A stretch of DNA of 64,000 nucleotides from Actinomadura sp. K4S16 (GCF_008327685.1 NZ_BDDE01000016.1:412665-476664); one strand, 5' to 3'. Counted from the stretch's first letter, positions 32,940 through 42,545 are shown. The notes: a model not told the origin generated them from the sequence alone. Made by a program: numbers and translations.

Positions 32940-35008
32940 ACCCGAGGACCCACTTCCGCCTCGTCGTCCTGTACGTGCTCGTCGGCGCGCTGCTGCTCGT
33001 CCTGATCGGACGCATGTGGGCGCTCCAGGTCCTGGAGGGCGAGCACTACAAGGCGATCGCCGCCCAGAACCGCACCCGTGACATCGTCGTCCCGGCGACC
33101 CGCGGCATGATCCTTGACGACCGCGGCCGGCCCCTCGTGCGCAACCGCAGCGCGCTCGTCGTGTCGGTCGACCGGACGACCCTGTCGCGGCAGAAGGACG
33201 GCGGCAGGACCGTCCTGCAGCGGCTCGCCGACGTGCTCGGCGTGAGCCACGACGAGATCACCAAGCGGATCCGGCTGTGCGGGCCCGGGATCAAGCGGCC
33301 GTGCTGGCCCGGCTCCCCGTACCAGCCGATCCCCGTCGAGGACCACGTCGACCCCAAGCGCGCCCTGCAGATCATGGAGCGGCAGGAGGACTTCCCCGGG
33401 GTCACCGCGCAGGTCCAGGCCGTCCGCGACTACCCCCAGCCGGAGGGCGCGCGGCCCGCGCAGATGCTCGGCTACCTCCAGCCGGTCACGCAGGAGGAGC
33501 TCGACAAGCGCAAGGGCCTCAAGGTCACCGGCTACAGCGGCGTCGACCTGGTCGGGCGCGACGGCCTGGAGGCGCAGTACGACTCGCTGCTGAGCGGCGA
33601 GCCCGGGTTCCGCAAGGTGCTGGTCGACAGCCAGGGCCGCGTCACCGGCACCGCCGAGGAGCAGCCTCCGATCGCCGGCAGCAACCTCGTCACCAGCATC
33701 GACGCCGGCGTGCAGGGCGCCGCGGAGGACGCCCTCAAGCACGCGATCGACGGCGCCCGCAAGCAGGGCCGCCCCGCCGACGCCGGCGCCGCGGTCGTGA
33801 TGGACGTGCGCACCGGCCGGATGGTCGCGATGGCGAGCTACCCGACCTACGACCCGGGCATCTGGACCGGCGGGATCTCCCAGGACGAGTACGACGCGCT
33901 GCTCGGCAAGAAGCAGGGCGAGCCGCTGATCTCCCGGGTCACCCAGGGGCAGTTCGCGCCCGGCTCCACCTTCAAGATCTCCTCGGTGTCCGCCGCGGTG
34001 GAGGACGGCAACAGCCTGACCGGCACCTACGACTGCCCCGGCTCCCTGAACGTCGGCAACCGCGCCTTCCGCAACTTCGAGGGCGAGGCGCTCGGGGCGA
34101 TGTCGCTGCACACGGCGCTCGTCAAGTCCTGCGACACGATCTTCTACCGGTTCGCCTACCAGGAGTGGCAGCGCGACGGCGGGATGAAGCCGAAGAAGAA
34201 CCCCTCCGACCCGATGGTGAAGATGGCCCGCAACTTCGGGTTCGGGTCGCGCACCGGCATCGACCTGCCCAGCGAGAGCGAGGGCCGCATCCCCGACCGG
34301 GGGTGGAAGAAGAACTTCTGGAACATCACCAAGGCCGCCAACTGCAAGGGCGCCAAGGAGGGCTACCCGGAGGTCGCCAAGACCGACCCGGCCCGCGCCG
34401 CCTATCTGAAGGCGGTCGCGACGGAGAACTGCACCGAGGGCTACGTGTGGCGGCCCGGCGACGCGGCGAACTTCTCGGTCGGGCAGGGCGACGTCCTGGT
34501 GACGCCGCTCCAGCTCGTCCGCGCCTACGCGGCCGTCGCCAACGGCGGCAAGCTGATGACGCCGCGGCTCGGCGTCGCGGTCGTGCGGCCCGACGGCACG
34601 GTCGTCCGCCGGATCGACGCGCCGCCGCCGCGGAAGCTGCCGGTCGACGGGAAGGTGCTCAAGTACATCCGGGCCGCCCTCGGGGACGTGACCAAGAGCG
34701 GCACCGCGTCCGGGGCGTTCTCCGGTTTCGACTTCAAGCGCGTCGACGTCGGCGGCAAGACCGGCACCGCGGAGGTCTACGGCAAGCAGGACACGTCCTG
34801 GTTCGCCTCGTTCGGGCCCGTGGACAAGCCGCGCTTCGCGGTGGTCGCGATGGTCTCCCAGGGCGGGCAGGGCGCGCAGACGTCCGCGCCGGCGGTCCGG
34901 GAGATCTGGGAGGCCATGTACGGGACGAAGGACCGCAAGCCCATCCTCCAGGACGGCAAGCTCCCGTCGGAGCTGCCGCGGATGCCCGCCGAGGGGACGG
35001 CCCCATGA
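32936..35008 (+). CDS. mrdA: Penicillin-binding protein 2 (peptidoglycan transpeptidase)
   Basis: A 690-residue class B PBP. A single membrane anchor at about 10-30 precedes the PBP dimer domain (about 50-290), then the transpeptidase domain. The active-site Ser344 lies in GSTFK, the SxN-type motif is SCD near residue 401 (KSCDTIFYR), and KTG starts at Lys608 (GGKTGTAEV). GTG at 32936 overlaps mreD by 4 nt. The C-terminal end overlaps rodA. It crosslinks peptidoglycan with the RodA polymerase in lateral wall or spore wall synthesis. Confidence 0.96.
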   Translation: MNPRTHFRLVVLYVLVGALLLVLIGRMWALQVLEGEHYKAIAAQNRTRDIVVPATRGMILDDRGRPLVRNRSALVVSVDRTTLSRQKDGGRTVLQRLADVLGVSHDEITKRIRLCGPGIKRPCWPGSPYQPIPVEDHVDPKRALQIMERQEDFPGVTAQVQAVRDYPQPEGARPAQMLGYLQPVTQEELDKRKGLKVTGYSGVDLVGRDGLEAQYDSLLSGEPGFRKVLVDSQGRVTGTAEEQPPIAGSNLVTSIDAGVQGAAEDALKHAIDGARKQGRPADAGAAVVMDVRTGRMVAMASYPTYDPGIWTGGISQDEYDALLGKKQGEPLISRVTQGQFAPGSTFKISSVSAAVEDGNSLTGTYDCPGSLNVGNRAFRNFEGEALGAMSLHTALVKSCDTIFYRFAYQEWQRDGGMKPKKNPSDPMVKMARNFGFGSRTGIDLPSESEGRIPDRGWKKNFWNITKAANCKGAKEGYPEVAKTDPARAAYLKAVATENCTEGYVWRPGDAANFSVGQGDVLVTPLQLVRAYAAVANGGKLMTPRLGVAVVRPDGTVVRRIDAPPPRKLPVDGKVLKYIRAALGDVTKSGTASGAFSGFDFKRVDVGGKTGTAEVYGKQDTSWFASFGPVDKPRFAVVAMVSQGGQGAQTSAPAVREIWEAMYGTKDRKPILQDGKLPSELPRMPAEGTAP

Positions 35009-36189
35009 TCACAGGCTCCGGGGTCGGCAGCGTCGACGCCTATGCCGCGCACCGGTCGTGGACCAGCCGCGTCGCCGAACTGCGTCGCCTCGACCTGCCG
35101 ATGCTGCTGGCCGTGCTGGCGCTGTCGGTGGTGGGCGCGCTCCTGGTCCGCTCGGCCACCTTCCACCTGCTGACCGAGCAGGGCAAGGACCCGGAGGGCT
35201 TCCTCAAGCGGCACATCCTCAACCTCATCATCGGGTTCCTGCTCGGCGGCCTGGTCACCGTGCTGGACTACCGGCTCCTGCGCGCCTACGTCCCCATCCT
35301 GTACGGGCTGGCGTGCGTGGGGCTGCTGGCCGTGCTCACCCCGCTCGGCTCGACGATCAACGGCTCGCACTCGTGGATCGTGCTCGGCGGCGGGTTCCAG
35401 GTGCAGCCCTCGGAGTTCGCGAAGGTCGGGCTCGTGGTGCTGCTGGCGATGATCCTCGGCGAGCCGAGGGACGGGGAGATCGGCCCCGGCCGGCGGGACG
35501 TGCTGCTCGCGCTCGTGCTCGCCGGGGTGCCCGGCGTCCTGATCATGCTGCAGCCCGACCTCGGCACCACGCTGGTGTTCATCGCGGTCGTGCTCGGCAT
35601 GCTGGCGATCTCCGGCGCCCAGAAGCGCTGGCTCGTCGGGCTGGTCGGCGGGGGCGTCGCCGCGGGCGCCGCCGTGTACTTCTTCGGGCTGCTGAAGGCC
35701 TACCAGATCGCCCGGTTCACCGCCTTCCTGAACCCCGAGGCCGATCCGCGCGGCGCCGGCTACAACGCCCAGCAGGCCCGCATCGCGATCGGGTCGGGCG
35801 GGGCGTTCGGCAAGGGCCTGTTCAACGGCGAGCAGACCGGCGGCCACTTCGTCCCCGAGCAGCAGACCGACTTCATCTTCACGGTGGCGGGGGAGGAGCT
35901 CGGCTTCGTCGGCGCCGCCGTGATCATCGCGCTGCTCGGCGTGGTGCTGTGGCGCGGCCTGCGCATCGCCACCCAGGCCGCCGACCTGTTCGGCACGCTC
36001 GTCGCCACCGGGGTCGTGTGCTGGCTGGGGTTCCAGACGTTCGAGAACGTCGGGATGACGATCGGCATCATGCCGATCACCGGGCTGCCGCTGCCGTTCG
36101 TGTCCTACGGCGGGTCCGCGACGTTCGCCAACATGATCGCGTTCGGGCTGCTGCAGGCCGTGCACGTGCGCCGCCGCCCGTTCGATTAG
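35005..36189 (+). CDS. rodA: RodA, SEDS-family peptidoglycan polymerase
   Basis: A 394-residue polytopic SEDS protein with about ten transmembrane segments between 35 and 385. Characteristic motifs are GGFQVQPSEFAKVGLV near residue 130, the conserved LQPDLGT near 180, and PLPFVSYGGSA near 360. ATG at 35005 overlaps the mrdA stop. It polymerises lipid II into glycan strands with PBP2. It ends the elongasome operon. Confidence 0.96.
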   Translation: MITGSGVGSVDAYAAHRSWTSRVAELRRLDLPMLLAVLALSVVGALLVRSATFHLLTEQGKDPEGFLKRHILNLIIGFLLGGLVTVLDYRLLRAYVPILYGLACVGLLAVLTPLGSTINGSHSWIVLGGGFQVQPSEFAKVGLVVLLAMILGEPRDGEIGPGRRDVLLALVLAGVPGVLIMLQPDLGTTLVFIAVVLGMLAISGAQKRWLVGLVGGGVAAGAAVYFFGLLKAYQIARFTAFLNPEADPRGAGYNAQQARIAIGSGGAFGKGLFNGEQTGGHFVPEQQTDFIFTVAGEELGFVGAAVIIALLGVVLWRGLRIATQAADLFGTLVATGVVCWLGFQTFENVGMTIGIMPITGLPLPFVSYGGSATFANMIAFGLLQAVHVRRRPFD

Positions 36190-36250
36190 CGACCGGCGAC
36201 CGCGTAGGCTGGACGTTCTTCCCCACGTCCCCTGCACGGAGGGTTCCGTC

Positions 36251-38173
36251 ATGCCGGTCGAGTCGCTCTTCCCGCGCCTGGAGCCGCTGCTCCCGAGCGT
36301 GCAGAAGCCGATTCAGTACGTTGGCGGCGAGCTGAACTCCCAGCTCAAGGACTGGGACGAGACCACGGTCCGGTGGGCGCTGATGTATCCCGACGCCTAC
36401 GAGGTGGGGCTGCCGAACCAGGGCGTCCAGATCCTCTACGAGATCCTCAACGAGCGCGACGGCGTGCTCGCCGAGCGGACGTACTCGGTGTGGCCCGACA
36501 TGGAGGCCGTCATGCGGGAGCACGGCATCCCGCAGTTCACCGTCGACGCGCACCGCCCGGTCGCCGCCTTCGACGTGTTCGGCGTGTCGTTCTCCACCGA
36601 GCTCGGCTACACCAACCTGCTGACGGCGCTCGACCTCGCGGGCATCCCGCTGGAGGCCGCCGACCGCACCGACGGCCACCCGATCGTGATCGCCGGCGGG
36701 CACGCCGCCTTCAACCCCGAGCCGATCGCCGACTTCGTCGACGCCGCCGTGCTCGGCGACGGCGAGGAGATCGCGCTCGCCATCACCGAGGTCGTCCGCG
36801 AGTGGAAGGCCGAGGGCGAGCCAGGCGGGCGGGACGAGCTGCTCATGCGCCTCGCCGCGTCCGGCGGCGTGTACGTCCCGCGCTTCTACGACGTGACCTA
36901 CCTGCCCGACGGCCGCATCCAGCGGGTCGCGCCGAACCGTCCCGGCGTCCCGTGGCGGATCGAGAAGCACACCGTCATGGACCTCGACCAGTGGCCGTAC
37001 CCGAAGAAGCCGCTGGTCCCGCTCGCCGAGACCGTGCACGAGCGGTTCAGCGTGGAGATCTTCCGCGGCTGCACCCGCGGCTGCCGGTTCTGCCAGGCCG
37101 GCATGATCACCCGTCCGGTGCGGGAGCGGTCGATCACCACGATCGGCGACATGGTGGAGCAGGGGCTCAAGGAGTCCGGGTTCCAGGAGGTCGGGCTGCT
37201 CAGCCTGTCCAGCGCCGACCACAGCGAGATCGGCGACGTCGCCAAGGGCCTCGCCGACCGCTACGAGGGCACCAACACCTCGCTGTCGCTGCCGTCCACG
37301 CGCGTGGACGCCTTCAACATCACGCTCGCCAACGAGTTCTCCCGCGGCGGCCGGCGCTCCGGCCTGACGTTCGCGCCGGAGGGCGGCTCCGAGCGGATGC
37401 GCAAGGTGATCAACAAGATGGTCTCCGAGGACGACCTGATCCGCACCGTCACCACCGCCTACGAGAACGGCTGGCGGCAGGTCAAGCTGTACTTCATGTG
37501 CGGCCTGCCCACCGAGGAGGACGAGGACGTCCTCGCCATCGCCGACATGGCCAAGCGGGTCATCAAGGCCGGACGGGACGCCACCGGCCGCAAGGACATC
37601 CGCTGCACCGTGTCCATCGGCGGTTTCGTGCCCAAGCCGCACACCCCGTTCCAGTGGGCCGCGCAGTGCGACCACGAGACCGTCGACCGCCGCCTGCGCG
37701 CCCTGAAGGACGCCCTGCGCGGCGACAAGGAGTACGGGCGCGCCATCGGCCTGCGCTACCACGACGGCCAGCCCTCGATCGTCGAGGGCATGCTGTCGCG
37801 CGGCGACCGGCGCGTCGGCAAGGTCATCCGCGCCGTCTGGGAGGACGGCGGCCGCTTCGACGGCTGGAGCGAGCACTTCTCCTACGAGCGCTGGACGGCC
37901 TGCGCCGAGAAGGCCCTGGCCGGCGAGCCCGTCGACCTCGCCTGGTACACCGTCCGCGAGCGCGACGAGGTCGAGGTGCTGCCCTGGGACCACCTCGACG
38001 CGGGGCTCGACCGCGAGTGGCTCTGGCAGGACTGGCAGGACGCCGTCGACGAGACCGAGGTCGAGGACTGCCGCTGGACGCCCTGCTACGACTGCGGCGT
38101 CTGCCCCACGATGGGCACCGAGATCCAGATCGGCCCGACCGGCAGGAAGCTGCTCCCGCTCGACGTGGTGTAA
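36251..38173 (+). CDS. B12-binding radical SAM protein, TIGR03960 family
   Basis: A 640-residue radical SAM enzyme. An N-terminal cobalamin-binding-like domain (about 40-170) precedes the radical SAM barrel. The [4Fe-4S] cluster motif CxxxCxxC uses Cys274, Cys278 and Cys281 (RGCTRGCRFC). The C-terminal part has several more Cys, including CYDCGVCPTMG near residue 615, which could bind a second cluster or zinc. Start ATG follows ACGGAGG. The family is always near the DUF2344 protein and often rne/rplU/rpmA, as here. Its reaction was, to my knowledge, not established; RNA or ribosomal modification is an inference from context. Confidence 0.9.
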   Translation: MPVESLFPRLEPLLPSVQKPIQYVGGELNSQLKDWDETTVRWALMYPDAYEVGLPNQGVQILYEILNERDGVLAERTYSVWPDMEAVMREHGIPQFTVDAHRPVAAFDVFGVSFSTELGYTNLLTALDLAGIPLEAADRTDGHPIVIAGGHAAFNPEPIADFVDAAVLGDGEEIALAITEVVREWKAEGEPGGRDELLMRLAASGGVYVPRFYDVTYLPDGRIQRVAPNRPGVPWRIEKHTVMDLDQWPYPKKPLVPLAETVHERFSVEIFRGCTRGCRFCQAGMITRPVRERSITTIGDMVEQGLKESGFQEVGLLSLSSADHSEIGDVAKGLADRYEGTNTSLSLPSTRVDAFNITLANEFSRGGRRSGLTFAPEGGSERMRKVINKMVSEDDLIRTVTTAYENGWRQVKLYFMCGLPTEEDEDVLAIADMAKRVIKAGRDATGRKDIRCTVSIGGFVPKPHTPFQWAAQCDHETVDRRLRALKDALRGDKEYGRAIGLRYHDGQPSIVEGMLSRGDRRVGKVIRAVWEDGGRFDGWSEHFSYERWTACAEKALAGEPVDLAWYTVRERDEVEVLPWDHLDAGLDREWLWQDWQDAVDETEVEDCRWTPCYDCGVCPTMGTEIQIGPTGRKLLPLDVV

Positions 38174-38188
38174 CCGGATTCCTCCGTG

Positions 38189-38213
38189 GAAACCCCTGAC
38201 CTGTAAGGGTTTC
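38189..38213 (+). terminator. Weak hairpin after radical SAM gene
   Basis: GAAACCC at 38189-38195 pairs with GGGTTTC at 38207-38213 across 11 nt. It lies 16 nt after the stop. A second GC-rich hairpin follows at about 38219-38258. Confidence 0.45.
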
Positions 38214-38263
38214 GGGCTTACGGGGCCGGTGCCTGGCGGAACCGGCTCCGGCGCCCCGTACTC

Positions 38264-38269
38264 TATAGG
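38264..38269 (+). promoter_or_regulatory. -10 element upstream of DUF2344 gene
   Basis: TATAGG in the stretch CTCTATAGGGAGACC lies 53 nt before the DUF2344 ATG, giving a leader with AGGAAGG about 25 nt before the start. An internal promoter for DUF2344-rne is suggested. Confidence 0.4.
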
Positions 38270-38322
38270 GAGACCTTTATTTCGACTCGACACGAGTAGG
38301 AAGGACCAGAACCCTGCCACCC

Positions 38323-39180
38323 ATGCCGGAGGGTCCGGCGCCGGCCCCCGTGACCCAGCGACTGCGCGTCCGCTACGCCAAGCGGGGCAGGCTGCGGTTC
38401 ACGAGCCATCGCGACATTTCCCGGGCCGTGGAACGCGCCGTACGGCGTGCCGGGATCCCTGTCGCGTTCAGCGGCGGATTCACCCCCCACCCGAAGATCT
38501 CGTACGCGGGTGCGGCGGCGACAGGGGTGGCCAGTGAGGCCGAATACCTCGAACTCGGGCTCACCGAGTCCCGCGACCCTGCGCGGGTGCGAGCCGATCT
38601 CGACGCGGCCCTGCCTTCCGGACTCGACGTCCTCGACGTCGTGCCGGTACGGGCGGGCCACGGCGACGCCCCGGTGAAGCCGGGCGCGTTCAGCGATCGG
38701 CTCGAGGCGTCCGAATGGCGGATCCGGCTTGACGGCGTGGCCGAGAGCGACGCCGCCGACGCCGTGGCCGCCTTCATGGCCGCCGAGAACATCGAGGTGG
38801 AACGCCTCACGAAGAAGGGACGGCGCCGTTTCGACGTGCGCGCCGCCGTGTCCGCCTGCGAGCTGGACCGGCGCGCCGCCGAGGCGGCGGATGCCCCTTG
38901 TGCGATACTTCGAATGGTTGTTCGGCATTCCACACCCGCCGTTCGACCCGACGACATCCTCACCGGACTGCGCCAGGTCGCCGACCTCGCGCCGCCGTCA
39001 CCGCCGCTGGTGACCAGGCTGGCGCAGGGGCCCCTCGACGCGGACACCGGTGGCCTCGCGGATCCCCTGGATCCCGACCGGGAGACCGGCCTGCCGTCCG
39101 GCGACGACGCCGAGACGGCCCGCGGCCATGACCGGCCGCAGTCCGGGGACGCCGCGAGCGCGGATGCCGTCAGCGCCTGA
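38323..39180 (+). CDS. DUF2344 protein, radical SAM partner (TIGR03936 family)
   Basis: A 285-residue protein. The DUF2344 domain occupies about 8-225, with the family start LRVRYAKRGRLRFTSHRDISRA and FSGGFTPHPKISYA near residue 50. The last 60 residues are hydrophilic and Asp-rich. It occurs next to, or fused with, TIGR03960 radical SAM proteins. It has no cluster motif, so it may bind substrate for the partner. An AGGAAGG lies farther upstream than usual from this ATG; a nearer site is absent. Confidence 0.88.
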   Translation: MPEGPAPAPVTQRLRVRYAKRGRLRFTSHRDISRAVERAVRRAGIPVAFSGGFTPHPKISYAGAAATGVASEAEYLELGLTESRDPARVRADLDAALPSGLDVLDVVPVRAGHGDAPVKPGAFSDRLEASEWRIRLDGVAESDAADAVAAFMAAENIEVERLTKKGRRRFDVRAAVSACELDRRAAEAADAPCAILRMVVRHSTPAVRPDDILTGLRQVADLAPPSPPLVTRLAQGPLDADTGGLADPLDPDRETGLPSGDDAETARGHDRPQSGDAASADAVSA

Positions 39181-39241
39181 CCGTGGGACCGAAGCCGTGG
39201 AGGCACGGAACCGGTCCGCAGGGTACGGCCGGCGCACCCCC

Positions 39242-39278
39242 GACGACTTCGTCGTCATGGCCGGACCACCGTCCGGCC
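39242..39278 (+). promoter_or_regulatory. Twin hairpins in rne leader
   Basis: GACGAC-TTC-GTCGTC (about 39242-39256) is followed at once by the perfect 8-bp stem GGCCGGAC-CACC-GTCCGGCC (39259-39278). They lie 104-140 nt before the rne start in a 201-bp gap. E. coli rne is autoregulated through leader hairpins; the same role here is a guess. Confidence 0.4.
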
Positions 39279-39381
39279 GTGGCGGCACCGACTGACGAGG
39301 TGCTCCCGCGCGGCGCACCGCATCGCCCCGCCCTGGCGGGACGGGTGGACGCGCCCGGGAGCCTGACGGGAGATTGCCCGG

Positions 39382-42300
39382 ATGCTTGAGAACGAAGCCG
39401 ACGCGGCCCCGGCCGAAGGCGCCGACGACGGGACCGTTGACAACGAGACCACGGAGAGCACGGAGAACGCGCAGGCCGAGGGCGCGCAGAGCGAGGGCGC
39501 CGAGAGCGCGAGCACGGGCGTGACGTCGCGTCCGCGCCGTGCGAGCCGGCCCGCCGGTCCGCCGCCCGACGTGGACGACGCCGCCGCGGCCCCCGCCGCG
39601 CAGCAGGAGCCCGCGGCCGAGCAGGGCGCCGCCGAGGAGCCCGCAGTTGCCGAGGAGCCTGCGGCGCCCGCCGAGACGCCCGAGGCGGCCGAGCCGCCCA
39701 AGCGGACCCGTACCCGCGCCCGCAGGACCACGAAGGCCGCCGCCGAGACGCCCGAGCCCGTGCCGATGACCGGCGCCGAGACCTCCCCCGAGGCCCCGGC
39801 CGAGCAGCCCGCGCAGTCCGAGGAGTCCGAGCAGCCCGCCGAGGAGGCGGCCCCGGCCCCCCGCACCCGCACCCGGCGCCGCACCACCAGGGCCGCCGCC
39901 GAGGTCCCCGCCGTGCCGCAGGTCCCGGCCGTCCCGGTCGCCGGGGAGCAGCCGACCCCCGAGCAGGTGTCGGAGACCGAGCCCGCGAGCGGTGTCGGCG
40001 TCCCCGGCGTGACGTTCCAGCCCCCGATGGTCGTCTTCCAGCCGCCGCAGCCCAAGGCCGAGGCCCCCGCCCGGCCGAAGGCCGCCGAGGCCGAGCCCGC
40101 CGAGCCCGCCGCCGAGGAGGACCTCGACCACGGGCCCGCGGACGAGGACGACTCCGAGGACCGCCCGTCCCGCCGTCGCCGCCGCCGCGGCGGCCGCGGC
40201 CGCGGCCGGGGCGGCAAGGAGGGCGCCGAGGACGAGGCCCAGGCGGAGGAGGCCGAGACCGAGGAGCCCAAGGACGAGGAGCCCGCCAAGTCCGCCAAGC
40301 CCGCCAAGGGCAAGGCGGCGAAGGGCAAGGCGTCCAAGGCCAAGGACAAGGAGCAGGAGAAGGAGCCCAAGGCCGAGCAGCCCGAGCAGGGCGCCGCCGA
40401 GGGCGAGGGCGAGGACGAGGGAGAGGGCGGGACGAGCCGCCGCCGGCGGCGCCGCAGGCGCAGGTCCGGGGCCGACGGCGAGACCGGCGCCGGCACCGAC
40501 GACCCGCCGAACACCGTCGTCCACGTCCGCACGGCCCGCGAGGAGCGCGCCGACGCCGAGGCCGAGGTCCAGTCCGTGCGGGGCTCGACCCGCCTGGAGG
40601 CCAAGAAGCAGCGCCGCCGCGAGGGGCGCGAGCAGGGCCGCCGCCGTCCGCCGGTGATCACCGAGGCGGAGTTCCTGGCGCGCCGCGAGGCCGTCGAGCG
40701 GGTCATGGTGGTCCGGCAGGAGGGCGAGCGCACCCAGATCGCCATCCTCGAGGACGACGTGCTCGTCGAGCACTACGTCAACCGCGCGACGCACCAGTCG
40801 TACGTCGGCAACGTCTACCTCGGCAAGGTCCAGAACGTCCTGCCGTCGATGGAGGCGGCGTTCGTCGACATCGGCAAGGGCCGCAACGCCGTGCTGTACG
40901 CGGGCGAGGTGAACTGGGACGCCTCCGGGCTGGAGGGCCAGCCGCGCCGCATCGAGTCGGCGCTGAAGTCGGGCCAGTCGGTGCTCGTCCAGGTCACCAA
41001 GGACCCCCTCGGCCACAAGGGCGCCCGGCTGACCAGCCAGGTCTCGCTGCCCGGCCGGTACCTGGTGTACGTGCCGGACGGCTCGATGACCGGCATCAGC
41101 CGCAAGCTGCCCGACAAGGAGCGCAGCCGCCTCAAGTCGATCCTGAAGAGGGTCATGCCGGAGAACGCCGGCGTGATCGTCCGGACCGCCGCCGAGGGGG
41201 CGACCGAGGAGGAGCTCGCCCGCGACGTCTCGCGCCTCGCCGCCCAGTGGGACAGCATCCAGAAGAAGGTCAAGACGGCGTCGGCTCCGTCGCTGCTCTA
41301 CGGCGAGCCCGACCTGACGATCCGCGTCATCCGCGACATCTTCAACGAGGACTTCTCCAAGCTCGTCGTGTCCGGGGACGAGGCCTGGGACACCGTCTCC
41401 GAGTACGTCGAGTACGTCGCCCCGCATCTGGCCGACCGGGTCGAGCGCTGGACCGTCGACCAGGACGCCCTGTCGGCGTTCCGCATCGACGAGCAGATCG
41501 CCAAGGCCATGGACCGCAAGGTCTGGCTGCCGTCCGGCGGCTCCCTGGTGATCGACCGCACCGAGGCGATGACGGTCATCGACGTCAACACGGGCAAGTT
41601 CACCGGGCAGGGCGGCAACCTGGAGGAGACCGTCACCCGCAACAACCTGGAGGCGGCCGAGGAGATCGTCCGCCAGCTCCGGCTCCGCGACATCGGCGGC
41701 ATCATCGTGATCGACTTCATCGACATGGTGCTGGAGAGCAACCGGGACCTGGTGCTGCGCCGCCTCGTCGAGTGCCTGTCGCGGGACCGTACCAAGCACC
41801 AGGTCGCCGAGGTCACCTCGCTTGGGCTGGTCCAGATGACCCGCAAGCGGGTCGGCCAGGGGCTGCTGGAGGCGTTCTCGGAGACCTGCGAGTCCTGCAA
41901 CGGGCGCGGCATCCACGTCCACCTGACGCCGGTCGAGCCGAAGGCGGAGAAGGCGGCCGGCAAGGAGTCCGGACGCCGCCGCAAGCGCAAGGGCGAGGTC
42001 GAGAAGGCCGTCGAGGAGAAGCTGTCCCGGCACGAGGCCAAGCCGAAGGAGCCCGCCGAGGAGCCCGCGCCGGAGCCCGTGAAGGAGCCCGTGAGCGAGG
42101 CCGTCCCCGAGCCGGCGCCGGTCGTGGAGGCCAAGGCCGAGCCGGTCCGTTCGCGGCCGAAGAAGTCCGGGCCCGCGAAGCGTCCGGCCGGCCCGCCGCC
42201 CGAGATCGACGAGCCCCCGGCGCAGGCCGCCGTGGAGGCCGCCGAGGCCGCCGTCGAGACCGCCGACACCGCTCCGGGCGCGCTGGACTCCGCCGAGCCG

Positions 42301-42534
42301 GTGCCGGTCGGCCCGAACGGCGCCGAACCGGCCGAGCCCGAGGCCGCGGGAGCCGAGGCCGCGGGAGCCGAGCTGAACGGGGCCGAGGTGACCGCCGGCG
42401 CGTCCGCCGCCGAGTCCAACGGCTCCGCGCCCGCCGGCGACCAGGACGCCGGCGAGCCCGCCCGCCGGCGTCGCACCCGCCGCCCCCGCGCGGCGGCGGC
42501 GCAGGCCGCCGACGGCGGCGAGTCCTCCGACTGA
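39382..42534 (+). CDS. rne: Ribonuclease E/G with long acidic tails
   Basis: A 1050-residue endoribonuclease for mRNA turnover and rRNA/tRNA processing. The first 420 residues are low-complexity Glu/Ala/Pro-rich with Arg/Lys clusters. The catalytic core (about 430-850) has an S1 domain (NVYLGKVQNVLPSMEAAFVD), metal-binding Asp734 (DVNTGKF) and Asp778 (VIDFIDM), and the zinc-link Cys836/Cys839 (CESCNGRG). Residues 860-1050 are another disordered acidic tail with repeated AEAAGAE units. Both tails are typical of actinobacterial RNase E, where they recruit partners and bind RNA. A GGGAG site lies about 10 nt before the ATG. It is next to rplU-rpmA, a conserved order. Confidence 0.95.
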   Translation: MLENEADAAPAEGADDGTVDNETTESTENAQAEGAQSEGAESASTGVTSRPRRASRPAGPPPDVDDAAAAPAAQQEPAAEQGAAEEPAVAEEPAAPAETPEAAEPPKRTRTRARRTTKAAAETPEPVPMTGAETSPEAPAEQPAQSEESEQPAEEAAPAPRTRTRRRTTRAAAEVPAVPQVPAVPVAGEQPTPEQVSETEPASGVGVPGVTFQPPMVVFQPPQPKAEAPARPKAAEAEPAEPAAEEDLDHGPADEDDSEDRPSRRRRRRGGRGRGRGGKEGAEDEAQAEEAETEEPKDEEPAKSAKPAKGKAAKGKASKAKDKEQEKEPKAEQPEQGAAEGEGEDEGEGGTSRRRRRRRRRSGADGETGAGTDDPPNTVVHVRTAREERADAEAEVQSVRGSTRLEAKKQRRREGREQGRRRPPVITEAEFLARREAVERVMVVRQEGERTQIAILEDDVLVEHYVNRATHQSYVGNVYLGKVQNVLPSMEAAFVDIGKGRNAVLYAGEVNWDASGLEGQPRRIESALKSGQSVLVQVTKDPLGHKGARLTSQVSLPGRYLVYVPDGSMTGISRKLPDKERSRLKSILKRVMPENAGVIVRTAAEGATEEELARDVSRLAAQWDSIQKKVKTASAPSLLYGEPDLTIRVIRDIFNEDFSKLVVSGDEAWDTVSEYVEYVAPHLADRVERWTVDQDALSAFRIDEQIAKAMDRKVWLPSGGSLVIDRTEAMTVIDVNTGKFTGQGGNLEETVTRNNLEAAEEIVRQLRLRDIGGIIVIDFIDMVLESNRDLVLRRLVECLSRDRTKHQVAEVTSLGLVQMTRKRVGQGLLEAFSETCESCNGRGIHVHLTPVEPKAEKAAGKESGRRRKRKGEVEKAVEEKLSRHEAKPKEPAEEPAPEPVKEPVSEAVPEPAPVVEAKAEPVRSRPKKSGPAKRPAGPPPEIDEPPAQAAVEAAEAAVETADTAPGALDSAEPVPVGPNGAEPAEPEAAGAEAAGAELNGAEVTAGASAAESNGSAPAGDQDAGEPARRRRTRRPRAAAAQAADGGESSD

Positions 42535-42545
42535 CGGGGCCGGAC

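Noticed and set aside
39181..39381. A small gene between DUF2344 and rne
   Set aside because: Short frames exist but none has a ribosome site or sensible composition; paired hairpins explain the structure better.
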